A stretch of DNA of 64,000 nucleotides from Pusillimonas minor (GTDB taxonomy: Bacteria; Pseudomonadota; Gammaproteobacteria; Burkholderiales; Burkholderiaceae_B): the NCBI RefSeq assembly GCF_014237865.1, contig NZ_JACJUU010000001.1:310001-374000 (forward strand), read 5' to 3'. Of this stretch, positions 39,189-48,480 are shown one piece after another. Under the pieces are notes generated by a model. It was not told the DNA's origin, did not search any database, and saw only the letters and a program-made list of their open reading frames with translations. Numbering within the stretch: position 1 is the stretch's first letter; the number at the start of each line of letters is the position of its first letter. Both the position numbers and the translations under genes were made by a program.

Positions 39189-41168
39189 TTACACCGATTT
39201 TGACAACTGGGTAAGAATGGCCGGGTTCTCGAGTGTCGAGACATCTTGGGTAACCTCTTCGCCCTTGGCCACAATACGCAATAGCCGGCGCATGATTTTG
39301 CCCGAACGCGTTTTAGGCAGGTTCTCACCAAAACGGATGTCTTTGGGCTTGGCAATCGGGCCGATTTCTTTGGCCACCCAGTCGCGCAGTTGCTTGGCCA
39401 CCTGCACGGCTTCGTCGCCTTCGGGCAAGTCGCGTTTAAGCACCACAAACGCCACAATGGCTTCGCCTGTCGTGTCGTCGGGGCGCCCGACCACAGCGGC
39501 CTCGGCCACCAGCGGGTGCGAGACCAGTGCCGACTCGACTTCCATGGTGCCCAAACGGTGGCCCGACACGTTCAGTACATCGTCGACACGGCCCATAATC
39601 CAGAAATAGCCGTCGGCATCGCGCTGGGCGCCGTCGCCGGCCAGGTAATAGCCTTTGAGCTCGGGCGGAAAATAACTTTTCTTGAAACGTTCGGGGTCGC
39701 CCCAGATGTTGCGAATCATGGCCGGCCATGGCCGCTTGACGACCAGGAACCCGCCCATGCCGTTTTCAACATCGCCGCCTGCTTCATCGACGATGGCGGC
39801 TTCGATACCCGGCAGAGGCAGGGTGCACGAACCGGGCTTGAGCGGTGTCACACCGGGCAAAGGCGTAATCATGTGGCCGCCGGTTTCGGTTTGCCACCAG
39901 GTGTCCAGAACCGGGCAGCGCTCACCCCCCACTTCTTTGAAGTACCACATCCAGGCTTCGGGGTTGATGGGCTCGCCCACCGAACCGATAAGACGCAATG
40001 AGCTAAGGTCGTACTTGCGGGGGTGGACGTCGGGCTGGGCCTCGGACGCTTTGGTCAGTGAGCGAATCGCCGTAGGCGCGGTATAGAAAACCGTGACTTT
40101 ATGACGCTGAATCATTTCCCAGAAACGCCCGGCATTGGGGTAAGTGGGCACGCCTTCGAACATGACTTGGGTCAGGCCATTGGCCAATGGCCCATAGGCA
40201 ATGTAGGTATGGCCGGTAATCCAGCCCACGTCGGCCGTACACCAGTAGACGTCGGACGGCTTGGCATCGAACGCCCACTTGACCGTAAGCATGGCCCACA
40301 GCAAATAACCGGCCGACGAATGTTGCACCCCTTTGGGCTTGCCTGTAGAACCCGAGGTGTAAAGAATAAACAAGGGGTGTTCGGCATTAACGGGCACGGC
40401 GGGGCAATCGGCCGACTGGCCTTTGGCAACATCGTGCATCCAGAGGTCACGCCCTTCTGTCCAATTAACCGCGCCGCCTGTGCGCTTGTACACGACCACA
40501 TGGCGTACCGCCTCGCAGCCCCCCATAGAAATGGCTTCGTCAACCGCAGGTTTAAGCGTGATTGCCTTGCCGCCGCGCATTTGTTCGTCGGCGGTAATGA
40601 CGAGCGAGGCGCCAACATCGACCAGGCGTTCGTGGATGCTTTTTGACGAAAAACCGCCGAACACCACCGAGTGCGTAATACCCAAGCGTACGCAGACATG
40701 CATGGCCACGACGGCTTCGATGGACATGGGCAGATAAATAATGGCGCGATCGCCCTTTTTGTACCCCAGCGCCTTCAGGCCGTTGGCAAACTCGCACACG
40801 CGGTTGTAAAGCTCGCGATACGTGACTTGCGTGACATCGCCGTTGTCGGCTTCAAAAATAATGGCGGTTTTGTGCTCGGTCGGCGTACCCAAATGACGGT
40901 CAAGACAGTTCTCGGAGACGTTAAGCTCGCCATCGCCGAACCATTTGTAAAACGGCGGGTTCGATTCGTCGAGCACTTGTGTAAAAGGCGTTGTCCAGTT
41001 CAAGTTCTCTTTGGCCAACCGCCCCCAGAAACCCTCGGGGGAAGCTTGCGCCTCGGCGACGAGGGCCTTGTAGGCTTCCATCCCGGCAATATTTGCTGTT
41101 TTGACAAGCTCGGGAAAGGCGGGAAACACCCGGTTTTCTACCAGCACTGACTTAATTTGTGTGGACAC
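39189..41168 (-). CDS. acs: Acetyl-CoA synthetase
   Basis: This 659-residue cytosolic enzyme activates acetate to acetyl-CoA through acetyl-AMP. All core motifs are intact: [19 protein letters not shown] (A3, near 270), [12 protein letters not shown] (A5), [20 protein letters not shown] (A7/A8) and the C-terminal [11 protein letters not shown]. There K624 is the catalytic lysine, which is controlled by acetylation in homologues. Its start overlaps the end of the upstream UMF1 transporter gene by 17 bases. Confidence 0.97.
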   Translation of the reverse strand: MSTQIKSVLVENRVFPAFPELVKTANIAGMEAYKALVAEAQASPEGFWGRLAKENLNWTTPFTQVLDESNPPFYKWFGDGELNVSENCLDRHLGTPTEHKTAIIFEADNGDVTQVTYRELYNRVCEFANGLKALGYKKGDRAIIYLPMSIEAVVAMHVCVRLGITHSVVFGGFSSKSIHERLVDVGASLVITADEQMRGGKAITLKPAVDEAISMGGCEAVRHVVVYKRTGGAVNWTEGRDLWMHDVAKGQSADCPAVPVNAEHPLFILYTSGSTGKPKGVQHSSAGYLLWAMLTVKWAFDAKPSDVYWCTADVGWITGHTYIAYGPLANGLTQVMFEGVPTYPNAGRFWEMIQRHKVTVFYTAPTAIRSLTKASEAQPDVHPRKYDLSSLRLIGSVGEPINPEAWMWYFKEVGGERCPVLDTWWQTETGGHMITPLPGVTPLKPGSCTLPLPGIEAAIVDEAGGDVENGMGGFLVVKRPWPAMIRNIWGDPERFKKSYFPPELKGYYLAGDGAQRDADGYFWIMGRVDDVLNVSGHRLGTMEVESALVSHPLVAEAAVVGRPDDTTGEAIVAFVVLKRDLPEGDEAVQVAKQLRDWVAKEIGPIAKPKDIRFGENLPKTRSGKIMRRLLRIVAKGEEVTQDVSTLENPAILTQLSKSV

Positions 41169-42540
41169 GATGGTTGACTCCTTCTTGTTCGTCTGGATGA
41201 CCCAATTCGCGATAAGTATCGCTCACCTGAACGCCGCGCGCAAAATTGATACGCATCAATATGACAAAACCGACGATAAAAAACAAACCCGTAAACAGCA
41301 GCGCCTGGCGATGATTGCCACTGGTTAGCCAGGTAACCAGCCCATAGCTGAACGGGCCGACAACAGCCGCCAGCTGAATGGCAAACGTCCATAAGGCATA
41401 GAACTCGGCCAGACGACCAGATGGCGCGAGCGCCCCCACCATGGCCCGGCCTGCGCTTTGACTGGTACCCATGCACAAACCGGCAAGCACGGCAGCCACC
41501 CAGAACACGCGGACATCGACGGCCAGATAAGCCACAATGACCATGACCATCCAGCCCACGAGGGTAATGGCCAAGGCAGGTTTATGGCCGACCCGGTCTT
41601 GAAAGTGACCAAACAGCAAGGCCCCGGCGGCCGCCGCAATATTGACGACAAAAACCAGCGCCATGGTCTGCGCCATGCCAAAGCCCATGGCCTCGGTGGC
41701 ATAAACCGCTGCAAGGGTGATGACCACCGCAATCCCTGCCTGGTAAAACGCGCCGCACAACAGCAATAGGCGAAAATCAGGGAAAAAATGGCTGACCTCT
41801 TTCCAGGCGCGCGCCAGATGACGCAACGGCGAAACACGCTGCCGATGACTGGGCGCCGAGCGTTCTTGCAAAAAGACAAATGAAGGAATGGCTGACAGAC
41901 CAAACAATACAGCCGTCAGGAGCATGACCCAGGGCACATAGACCGGCGCCTCGTAACCCTTTCCAGATAAAACCGATACCAGCAACAACGACAGCCCAAG
42001 CGCCAGCATGCCGCCAAAATAACCAAAACCCCAGCCCCAGCCCGAGACCCTTCCCAGACTGCCCGGGCGCGCGATTTCGGGCAAAAATGCAGCAATGACC
42101 GATTCGCCGACGCAATAACAGTAGTTTGAAACAGCCAGCACCAGCAGACCCGCCAGCACCATGCCTGGCCCGATGCCGGCCAGCAAACACGTCGCCAGTA
42201 CACAACCCGCCGTACTTAAGAACAACACCCTGCGCTTGCGCCTGTGCGCGTCGGCATAGGTGCCCAGCGAAGGCATCGTGAACATCACCAGCAAATAAGA
42301 CAACGACAACGCAGAGGTGAGCGCCAGCGTACCCCAGTCTTTACCTGCGGCGACGACCCCGACAAAATAAGTGTTGAAAACCGTAGTCAGTACAACGGTC
42401 GTGTAACCGGAGTTGGCAAAATCATAAAAGGCCCAGCTCCAGAACTCGCGACGCTTGACCCCGGGGGCCAACGCGCCCGACAACCCCCGATGGGCGGGGG
42501 GTTGTGCTGAACCAGGCCCGACTGCGTCTGGTGCCGACAT
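41152..42540 (-). CDS. UMF1/Atg22-type MFS transporter
   Basis: This 462-residue protein has twelve predicted helices. It starts with the UMF1 landmark [21 protein letters not shown] (split: [15 protein letters not shown], near 34-48), and the loop [18 protein letters not shown] corresponds to MFS motif A. The relatives are bacterial permeases similar to yeast Atg22, and the substrate is unknown. It lies 14 bases after the GlcG-like gene and overlaps acs, so the three read as one operon. A role in taking up a small acid used by Acs is possible, but this is inference from position. Confidence 0.85.
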   Translation of the reverse strand: MSAPDAVGPGSAQPPAHRGLSGALAPGVKRREFWSWAFYDFANSGYTTVVLTTVFNTYFVGVVAAGKDWGTLALTSALSLSYLLVMFTMPSLGTYADAHRRKRRVLFLSTAGCVLATCLLAGIGPGMVLAGLLVLAVSNYCYCVGESVIAAFLPEIARPGSLGRVSGWGWGFGYFGGMLALGLSLLLVSVLSGKGYEAPVYVPWVMLLTAVLFGLSAIPSFVFLQERSAPSHRQRVSPLRHLARAWKEVSHFFPDFRLLLLCGAFYQAGIAVVITLAAVYATEAMGFGMAQTMALVFVVNIAAAAGALLFGHFQDRVGHKPALAITLVGWMVMVIVAYLAVDVRVFWVAAVLAGLCMGTSQSAGRAMVGALAPSGRLAEFYALWTFAIQLAAVVGPFSYGLVTWLTSGNHRQALLFTGLFFIVGFVILMRINFARGVQVSDTYRELGHPDEQEGVNHRVHTN

Positions 42541-42554
42541 AGACTAACGCCGGT

Positions 42555-42962
42555 TTATGCCGTAACTGCGGCAATGCCGGCACGGGCAATAGCCGCGTCG
42601 TCGCTGGATTTGACGCCGGCGGCGGCAACGGCGCCTACGACTTGTCCGTCAACAATAATAGGCACGCCGCCCTCTAGCAGGCCTTCGAGCACAGGCGCCG
42701 TCAGGAAAGACATACGGCCCTGGTTGATGATGTCTTCGTAAACTTTTGACTCGCGACGACCCAACGCGGCTGCGTTGGCTTTGGCCGGCGCCATGTGGGC
42801 TGTAATGGGGGCAGCATTGTCAAGCCGAAGCAAACCCAGCAGGTGCCCGCCATCGTCCACCACGGCGATCGACACCGCCCACTGGTTCTCGACGGCATGC
42901 TTTTCAGCGGCGGCCAAAATGGCTTTGACGTCTTCTGCGCTTAAAACGGGTTTTGTTTTCAT
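42555..42962 (-). CDS. GlcG/HbpS family heme-binding-like protein
   Basis: This 135-residue protein of the GlcG/HbpS (DUF336) family shows LSAEDVKAILAAAEKHA, VSIAVVDDGGHLLGLLRLD and the C-terminal GGVPIIVDGQVVGAVAAAGV with the family's final alternating glycine pattern. Members bind heme or small acids or support glycolate metabolism, and the role here is unknown. The frame is open well upstream, but the ATG at 42962 is the family start. It leads the unit with the UMF1 transporter and acs. It is divergent from the NlpC/P60 gene. Confidence 0.85.
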   Translation of the reverse strand: MKTKPVLSAEDVKAILAAAEKHAVENQWAVSIAVVDDGGHLLGLLRLDNAAPITAHMAPAKANAAALGRRESKVYEDIINQGRMSFLTAPVLEGLLEGGVPIIVDGQVVGAVAAAGVKSSDDAAIARAGIAAVTA

Positions 42963-43077
42963 GATCTGACTCTGAATCTCGTGGAAGTTACAAAACCCAG
43001 ACTTTACCTGAACGGGCAGATTAGTTAAACTCGGGCACGCGAAAAAATGTCCGGGCATCCGCGGCCCGTTCCTGCCC

Positions 43078-43755
43078 ATGACATCCATATCGATTACACC
43101 CGCACACCGTATCTTTAATTCATTTTTGCCCCGCCGGTTCGGTGGGGCTTTATGCGCCGCCATCATGGCCGGGCTGTTGGCCGGCTGCGCCACCACGGGC
43201 CAGCAAAGCAACGCCGGCACATCGCTTCGCGGCACCTATCAGGCACAAGCCACCGCCGACCCCCTCGGCGCTTACCTGGCACAAAACGACTACGGCCTGA
43301 GCCGCAGTAATAATCCAGATTACGACCAACCCGCGGCAGGCCCACGGGCCATGGCTTCGACGGCACTGCAGCATCTGGGCGTTAAATATTCTTTTGGCGG
43401 CGACGCGCCTAGCACGGGGTTCGACTGCAGCGGGCTGGTTATTTATGCGGCCGAAAAATCACTAGGCCTTAAACTGCCTCGCCGCTCGGCCGAAATTGCG
43501 CGCTTGGGCACGGCCGTCAACAAGTCCGAACTTAAAAAAGGCGACCTGGTGTTCTTCAACACTTTAGGTCACCGCTTCTCGCATGTAGGTATTTATCTGG
43601 GCAACCAGCAGTTTGTTCATGCGCCGCGCGCCGGCTCGGTGGTACGCATCGAAAACATGGACATGGCCTACTGGAAAAAACGCTACAACGGCGCGCGTCG
43701 CCTTGACCCTGGTCAACTCGACGACGCGACCACCGCACTTACCCTGAATAAATAA
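43078..43755 (+). CDS. NlpC/P60 (C40) peptidoglycan endopeptidase lipoprotein
   Basis: This 225-residue protein has a lipoprotein signal peptide ending at C37 (lipobox LAGC). The C-terminal NlpC/P60 domain carries the catalytic set C117 (GFDCSGLV), H169 (RFSHVGIYLG) and H181 (FVHAPRAG). Such enzymes cut peptide cross-links of murein, as Spr/MepS does in E. coli. The intervening region (about 40-90) is low in structure. It is a single-gene unit, convergent with the DUF2325 gene. Confidence 0.92.
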   Translation: MTSISITPAHRIFNSFLPRRFGGALCAAIMAGLLAGCATTGQQSNAGTSLRGTYQAQATADPLGAYLAQNDYGLSRSNNPDYDQPAAGPRAMASTALQHLGVKYSFGGDAPSTGFDCSGLVIYAAEKSLGLKLPRRSAEIARLGTAVNKSELKKGDLVFFNTLGHRFSHVGIYLGNQQFVHAPRAGSVVRIENMDMAYWKKRYNGARRLDPGQLDDATTALTLNK

Positions 43756-43765
43756 TAAACACGCG

Positions 43766-44092
43766 TCAGGGTTTGCGTGCGGGGCACGCCTCGCAGTACC
43801 CGCACTGGCTTAGCGCCTGTTTCATGCAGCATACCGAGCGACGACAAGCGACCACCCTGATGCCGGCGCGCTGTGCCGCTGCACGAAACGTTTTCATGAC
43901 GTTATGGCCCAAAAAATCAGTTAACAGTATTAATAACTGGGTGCCCGAAGGAAGCTGCGGCGTTTTCTTTTGATGTGCGCTGTGGCGGCCGCTAATGTGC
44001 TGCATGATGGCTATGTTATGCCCCTTCAGCAGGTCGGGGATGTTTCCCAGGCGGTCGGCCCCCACTACAACAGCATTGACAGATCCTGACAT
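43766..44092 (-). CDS. DUF2325 protein with cysteine-rich tail, probably iron-regulated
   Basis: This 108-residue soluble protein starts with a Rossmann-like VNAVVVGADRLGNIPDLL (residues 5-22) and contains the DUF2325 core. The C-terminal 26 residues hold six cysteines: C83, C88, C89 and a C97-x2-C100-x2-C103 cluster, which could bind a metal or iron-sulfur cluster. AGAGGA lies eight bases before the ATG. The promoter region carries a 14/15 match to a Fur box and a second, weaker one, so iron repression is likely. The biochemical role of DUF2325 is not established. Confidence 0.8.
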   Translation of the reverse strand: MSGSVNAVVVGADRLGNIPDLLKGHNIAIMQHISGRHSAHQKKTPQLPSGTQLLILLTDFLGHNVMKTFRAAAQRAGIRVVACRRSVCCMKQALSQCGYCEACPARKP

Positions 44093-44127
44093 GATTTCCT
44101 CTCGCGGTTAATGTTTTAACGGCTTAA

Positions 44128-44142
44128 CGATAATCATTATCA
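44128..44142 (-). promoter_or_regulatory. Fur-like box 1
   Basis: CGATAATCATTATCA matches the 7-1-7 Fur consensus TGATAAT-N-ATTATCA at 14 of 15 positions and contains the perfect 13-base palindrome GATAATCATTATC (44129-44141). It lies 36 bases upstream of the DUF2325 start. Confidence 0.82.
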
Positions 44143-44155
44143 TTTAATATGTCAA

Positions 44156-44170
44156 TGAGAATAATTCCTA
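44156..44170 (-). promoter_or_regulatory. Fur-like box 2 (imperfect)
   Basis: TGAGAATAATTCCTA has one good half-site and one degenerate half-site of the 7-1-7 Fur motif. It is 28 bases from box 1, centre to centre, close to the end of cysB. Confidence 0.5.
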
Positions 44171-44179
44171 TTTGATACA

Positions 44180-45133
44180 TCAAGCATCAATGTTCGACTC
44201 TCGGTCAATCGCTTCCTGGACAACGTCTCGTGTCAGATTCTCGGACAGCATCTGCAAAAACACATAAACGTAATCACGCAGAAAAATACCCGACTTGATG
44301 GCGACACGCGTCACGTGCTCGCCAAACAAATGCCCCACCGGAATACCCACCAACCCCTTGTCGCGGCGGGGATCAAAGGCCATGCCGGCGATAATGCCAA
44401 CCCCTAGTCCAACATCAACATAGGTTTTGATGACATCGGCATCAATCGCTTCGAGCACGATATCGGGCGTAATGCCTGCATTCGCGAAAGCCTCGTCGAT
44501 AGCGCGGCGGCCGGAAAACTGGCGATCGTAGGTTACCAACGGGTACTGCGCCAAATGCGCCAACGACAGTTCACGGGCCTGGCTGGATGTGAGCTCGGCC
44601 AATGGATGTTCGGGCTTAAGGACCAGGACGTGCTCCCAGGCGTAAACAGGCAAGGCCGCCAGGCCAGGGGTGTGAGCCAGCGATTCGGTCGCAATGGCCA
44701 GATCGGCCTGCTCGTGCAAAACCATGCGCGCCAAGGTGGGCGGGTTACCTTCGGCCAAAGACACGCGGACTTTGGGAAACCGCTCACGAAAGCCTGGAAT
44801 CACCTTAGGTAACAGGTATCGCGCCTGGGCGTGGGTGCAACCTATGACCAGGCCGCCTTCATCGCGCTGGGCGAATTCATCGCTGACTTTTTTAAGATTG
44901 TCGACCTCGCGCATGATGCGCTCGATGACTTGCGCGACCGCCGTGCCGGGCTTGGTCAAACCCTTGATGCGCTTGCCGTGACGCTCAAAAATCTTGATAC
45001 CCAGCTCGTCTTCGAATTCGATGATTGACTTGGACACGCCCGGTTGCGAGGTGAACAGCGCGCGAGCGGCTTCGGTCAGGTTGAAATTGCGACGAATGGT
45101 TTCGCGGACGAAACGAAATTGCTGTAGGTTCAT
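44180..45133 (-). CDS. cysB: CysB-type LysR transcriptional regulator
   Basis: This 317-residue LysR-family protein has an N-terminal winged helix (MNLQQFRFVRETIRRNFNLTEAARAL split: LTEAARALFTSQPGVSKSI, about 19-37) and a C-terminal effector domain with the CysB landmarks GCTHAQARYLLP and DADVIKTYVDVGLGVGI. CysB senses N-acetylserine and activates sulfate assimilation and cysteine synthesis genes. The promoter has a TATAAT -10 box and a T-N11-A dyad, so autoregulation is likely. The convergent/tandem neighbours (lptF, DUF2325) are functionally unrelated. Confidence 0.92.
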   Translation of the reverse strand: MNLQQFRFVRETIRRNFNLTEAARALFTSQPGVSKSIIEFEDELGIKIFERHGKRIKGLTKPGTAVAQVIERIMREVDNLKKVSDEFAQRDEGGLVIGCTHAQARYLLPKVIPGFRERFPKVRVSLAEGNPPTLARMVLHEQADLAIATESLAHTPGLAALPVYAWEHVLVLKPEHPLAELTSSQARELSLAHLAQYPLVTYDRQFSGRRAIDEAFANAGITPDIVLEAIDADVIKTYVDVGLGVGIIAGMAFDPRRDKGLVGIPVGHLFGEHVTRVAIKSGIFLRDYVYVFLQMLSENLTRDVVQEAIDRESNIDA

Positions 45134-45157
45134 GATGTGTCCCGATATTGAGACACA

Positions 45158-45200
45158 ATTATATGTAATAAAGACCCTTTCTAAAATAGCTTTTGGCTAT
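45158..45200 (-). promoter_or_regulatory. cysB promoter with LysR-type T-N11-A dyad
   Basis: The minus strand has TATAAT at 45163-45158, 25 bases before the ATG. Upstream lies ATAGC-N5-GCTAT (45186-45200), a perfect inverted repeat with the T-N11-A spacing typical of LysR sites. Placement just beyond the -35 zone fits autoregulation. Confidence 0.6.
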
Positions 45201-45217
45201 AAGCAATGACGTAACAG

Positions 45218-46318
45218 TTAGCTATTCCGGGGCGCCTTGACGCGCAACTTACGCCACATCATGAACACCATCAGCCCCAAAAATACGGCATGAACCAGCC
45301 AGACACCCACAGAAAAATGGAGCTGTCCGTTACCGATCCAGCCACGCGACAGATTGATTAGATTCATGTAGAGCAGGCCAACCAAGCCTGCAATAAGGAT
45401 GTCGCCCGAACGCCCCAGCCGCGGGTTAACCGCGCCCAGCGGTATGGCCAGCAGTGCAAGGTTAAGGGCCGCCAGCGGTAGCGCCAGACGCCACATAATT
45501 TGCGAATTGGCATGTTCGGTGTTGTCGCGCAATAACTGTTCAGTGGGCCGCGCCTTGATTTGCCGCTCTGCGATTTCGCGCATGGCAGCCGGCGTTGTCG
45601 CATCGGCGCTTCGTTCAAGGCGAAAGCCATAGCGTTCGAAATCAAGCAGACGGAACTCGGGCTGCCCAGGTTTCAGATCGTAGCGATGTCCCTCGGTAAG
45701 CACCAGAAAACGATCTCCATTGGCCTGGGTCTCGACACGCGCGCTATCGGCGGTAACGACGCTAAGCCATTGTTCGTCGATGACACGAGCAACCACTTTA
45801 CCCAGTTCATCGCCTTCGTTGACGGGGTCTTCGGCAAAAAACACCCTAGCACCACCCTGCGTTTCGATGAACTGGCCGGCCGTGACTTTGGACAGGTCGG
45901 AGCGTTGTTCGTAGCGTTGGCGGTACTCGGCAATTTGCCGATAGGCCCAAGGCGAGGCAAATAGGGTAAGAAACGCAATAATTAACGCGGCCGGGACGGC
46001 ACAACGCATTACCGGCCCCACCCAGTCTTTAAGTGACAACCCGCTGGCGAACCACACCACCATTTCGGATTCGCGGAAATTTCGGGTAACCGTGGTGAGT
46101 ACGGCAATAAACAACGACACCGACAAAATGACGGGCAATGCCGTAATACTTGAAAACGTGGCAAGACCAAAAACAACATCGGCCCCGATACTGCCGTTGG
46201 CCGCCTCGCCCAGCAAACGCACCAGCAGCACGCTAAGCCACACGACAAGCAATGTAGAGAAGACAACCCCTGCGTGACTGAGAATTTCGGAAACTACCGA
46301 GCGTTTGAATAGAGACAT
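45218..46318 (-). CDS. lptF: LPS export ABC transporter permease LptF
   Basis: This 366-residue inner-membrane permease of the LptB2FG complex extracts LPS from the inner membrane. It has three N-terminal helices, a periplasmic beta-jellyroll domain (about 130-255) and three C-terminal helices. Landmarks include the N-terminal RSVVSEILSHAGVVF, the coupling-helix region and LALPLAALNLALLAIPLGAVNPR near 278-300 (split). It is divergent from pepA across 54 bases, a conserved arrangement. The partner lptG is not directly downstream here: the next gene on this strand is cysB. Confidence 0.95.
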   Translation of the reverse strand: MSLFKRSVVSEILSHAGVVFSTLLVVWLSVLLVRLLGEAANGSIGADVVFGLATFSSITALPVILSVSLFIAVLTTVTRNFRESEMVVWFASGLSLKDWVGPVMRCAVPAALIIAFLTLFASPWAYRQIAEYRQRYEQRSDLSKVTAGQFIETQGGARVFFAEDPVNEGDELGKVVARVIDEQWLSVVTADSARVETQANGDRFLVLTEGHRYDLKPGQPEFRLLDFERYGFRLERSADATTPAAMREIAERQIKARPTEQLLRDNTEHANSQIMWRLALPLAALNLALLAIPLGAVNPRLGRSGDILIAGLVGLLYMNLINLSRGWIGNGQLHFSVGVWLVHAVFLGLMVFMMWRKLRVKAPRNS

Positions 46319-46372
46319 AAAGAAAAATGGGAGATAATCAGTAGCACTTTACTGACATTAACCGAGACCACC

Positions 46373-47878
46373 ATGGAATTCAGTACCAATACCACAACAA
46401 CACTTCATACTCTGAAAACCGCAGCCTTGGCCGTTGGCGTATTTGCCGAAGGACAACTGACTGCCGCCGCAAAAATTATCGACGACGCCAGCAACGGCGC
46501 CGTCCGTGAAGCCGTCAAGGCCGAATTCCCGGGTACTGCCGGCACCCAACTGGTGCTGCGAAACCTGGCCGGCGTCAGTGCTCAACGCGTTATTTTAATC
46601 GGGTTAGGCAAACAAGAGGCCTACAACGCCAAAACACACGCCGCCGCCGAACAATCCTTTGCAAAATACTGCGTTCAGGCGCAACTTGCCGAAGGCGTAT
46701 CGACATTGGCCCGCACCGACTGCAAAGACAGCACATTGCAACAACGCGCGCAGGCGTTGGCCGTTGCCGTGGGCCAAGCCACGTATCAGTACGATGCCAC
46801 GCTGGGTAAAGCCTCTAAAAAAACCGCACCCAAACTTAAAAAAATCAGCGCCTGGGTCACCCGCGCCGAAACCGACGAAGCCAACACCGGCCTGCAGTCT
46901 GGCCGCGCCATGGCCAACGGTATGCAACTGGCACGCACACTGGGCGATTTGCCCGGCAATGTCTGCACGCCAACCTATTTGGGCAATACCGCCAAAAAAT
47001 TGGCCAAAACCCATAAAACGCTTAAGGTCGAAGTCCTCGGGCTAAAGCAGCTCCAGGAACTGGGCATGGGCTCATTCCTGTCGGTAGCCAAAGGCTCCGA
47101 CGAACCCCCGGTGTTTATCGTTATCAAGTACACCCCGGCGGCAGCGCCTAAAGCACGCGGCAAGGCCAAAGCGCCGGTCGTCCTGGTCGGCAAGGGTATC
47201 ACCTTCGACTCCGGGGGCATTTCCATCAAGCCCGGCGCCAACATGGACGAAATGAAATACGACATGTGCGGTGCTGCAAGCGTTGTCGGCACGATGCAGG
47301 CCGTTGCCGAACTGGGTATCAGCCAACCGGTTGTTGGCCTGATTCCCGCTTGCGAGAACCTGCCCAGCGGGCGCGCCAACAAACCCGGCGACGTCGTCAC
47401 CAGCATGTCGGGTCAAACCATCGAAATCCTTAACACCGATGCCGAAGGCCGTCTTATTTTGTGCGACGCCCTGACCTACGCCGAACGCTTCAAGCCGGCC
47501 GCCGTCGTCGATATCGCCACCCTTACCGGCGCGTGCGTCGTAGCCCTGGGCCACGTCAATACCGGGTTGTTCTCGGCCGACGACGCCCTGGCCGACCAGC
47601 TGCTGGCGGCCGGCAAGCAATCGGGCGACCCTGCCTGGCGCATGCCGCTCGACGACGCCTACCAAGAGCAACTGCGATCCAATTTCGCCGACATGGCCAA
47701 CATCGGTGGCATGCCGGCCGGTTCAGTCACGGCAGCATGCTTCTTGTCACGCTTTGCCAAGGCCTACAAGTGGGCCCACCTCGACATCGCCGGCACGGCA
47801 TGGCGCAGCGGCAAAGACAAAGGCGCTTCGGGCCGCCCCGTCCCGCTGCTGGTTCAGTTCCTGCTGAACCAGGCTTGA
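46373..47878 (+). CDS. pepA: Leucyl aminopeptidase (M17)
   Basis: This 501-residue cytosolic hexameric aminopeptidase is complete. The metal and catalytic residues are visible in LVGKGITFDSGG (K274, D279) and the M17 signature NTDAEGRLIL (354-363). The C-terminal catalytic domain also has GHVNTGLFSADDALADQL. E. coli PepA doubles as a DNA-binding factor for Xer recombination and carAB control; whether that holds here is not visible. The stop codon overlaps the holC start by one base (TGATG). Confidence 0.97.
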   Translation: MEFSTNTTTTLHTLKTAALAVGVFAEGQLTAAAKIIDDASNGAVREAVKAEFPGTAGTQLVLRNLAGVSAQRVILIGLGKQEAYNAKTHAAAEQSFAKYCVQAQLAEGVSTLARTDCKDSTLQQRAQALAVAVGQATYQYDATLGKASKKTAPKLKKISAWVTRAETDEANTGLQSGRAMANGMQLARTLGDLPGNVCTPTYLGNTAKKLAKTHKTLKVEVLGLKQLQELGMGSFLSVAKGSDEPPVFIVIKYTPAAAPKARGKAKAPVVLVGKGITFDSGGISIKPGANMDEMKYDMCGAASVVGTMQAVAELGISQPVVGLIPACENLPSGRANKPGDVVTSMSGQTIEILNTDAEGRLILCDALTYAERFKPAAVVDIATLTGACVVALGHVNTGLFSADDALADQLLAAGKQSGDPAWRMPLDDAYQEQLRSNFADMANIGGMPAGSVTAACFLSRFAKAYKWAHLDIAGTAWRSGKDKGASGRPVPLLVQFLLNQA

Positions 47879-48342
47879 TGGCCGCGATGTCCAGGGTCGA
47901 CTTTGCCTTTGGTGCCCCCGACCGCTTGCGCATGGCCTGCGAGGTCGTGCGCAAGCACTACGCAGCCGGGCGGCCGCTGGTGGTTTATACGCAAAACAGC
48001 CAGCTTATGGGCCGATTCGACCGTCTGCTGTGGTCATTCGAGCCCGATGCGTTCATACCGCATGTCGATGCGGCCGACCCGCTCGCGCCGCAAACGCCCG
48101 TTATATTTACAACGACGCCCCCCATGCCCGACATGCATGCCGGGCACGCGCAAGCACCTGTCTGGCTAATCAATCTCGACGCCGACATTCCGCCCACGGC
48201 CGGCCATTTTCCTCGCATCCTCGAGGTCATCGACAATAAACCCGCCGAAGTCGCCGCGGCCCGACAGCGCTGGCGGGCCTACAAACAAGACGGCCACGAA
48301 CTTTTTGCCCACGACGTGTCCAACACAGCACCGGCATCCTGA
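47878..48342 (+). CDS. holC: DNA polymerase III subunit chi
   Basis: This 154-residue clamp-loader accessory protein links the replisome to single-strand-binding protein. Family landmarks are SRVDFAFGAPDRL at the N-terminus, FDRLLWSFEPDAFIPHVDA in the middle and the C-terminal RQRWRAYKQDGHELFAHD. The ATG at 47878 overlaps the pepA stop; a second ATG three codons later is possible. The pepA-holC order is conserved across proteobacteria. Confidence 0.93.
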   Translation: MAAMSRVDFAFGAPDRLRMACEVVRKHYAAGRPLVVYTQNSQLMGRFDRLLWSFEPDAFIPHVDAADPLAPQTPVIFTTTPPMPDMHAGHAQAPVWLINLDADIPPTAGHFPRILEVIDNKPAEVAAARQRWRAYKQDGHELFAHDVSNTAPAS

Positions 48343-48408
48343 TTTACCCACGCCGCGCAAAACCATCGCGGCCGTAGCAAAAATGGCCCGACGATGCTGT
48401 CTTCCAGC

Positions 48409-48437
48409 TTGATTATTCAGCCATATGTCAGTAATCT
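48409..48437 (+). promoter_or_regulatory. Candidate promoter of the Bax inhibitor-1 family gene
   Basis: TTGATT (48409-48414) and TAATCT (48432-48437) stand exactly 17 bases apart, 43 bases before the start codon, in the gap after holC. Confidence 0.6.
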
Positions 48438-48480
48438 AAGGGGTGTTATTGTTTTACCCGTTTACCTTAAAGGATCAACC

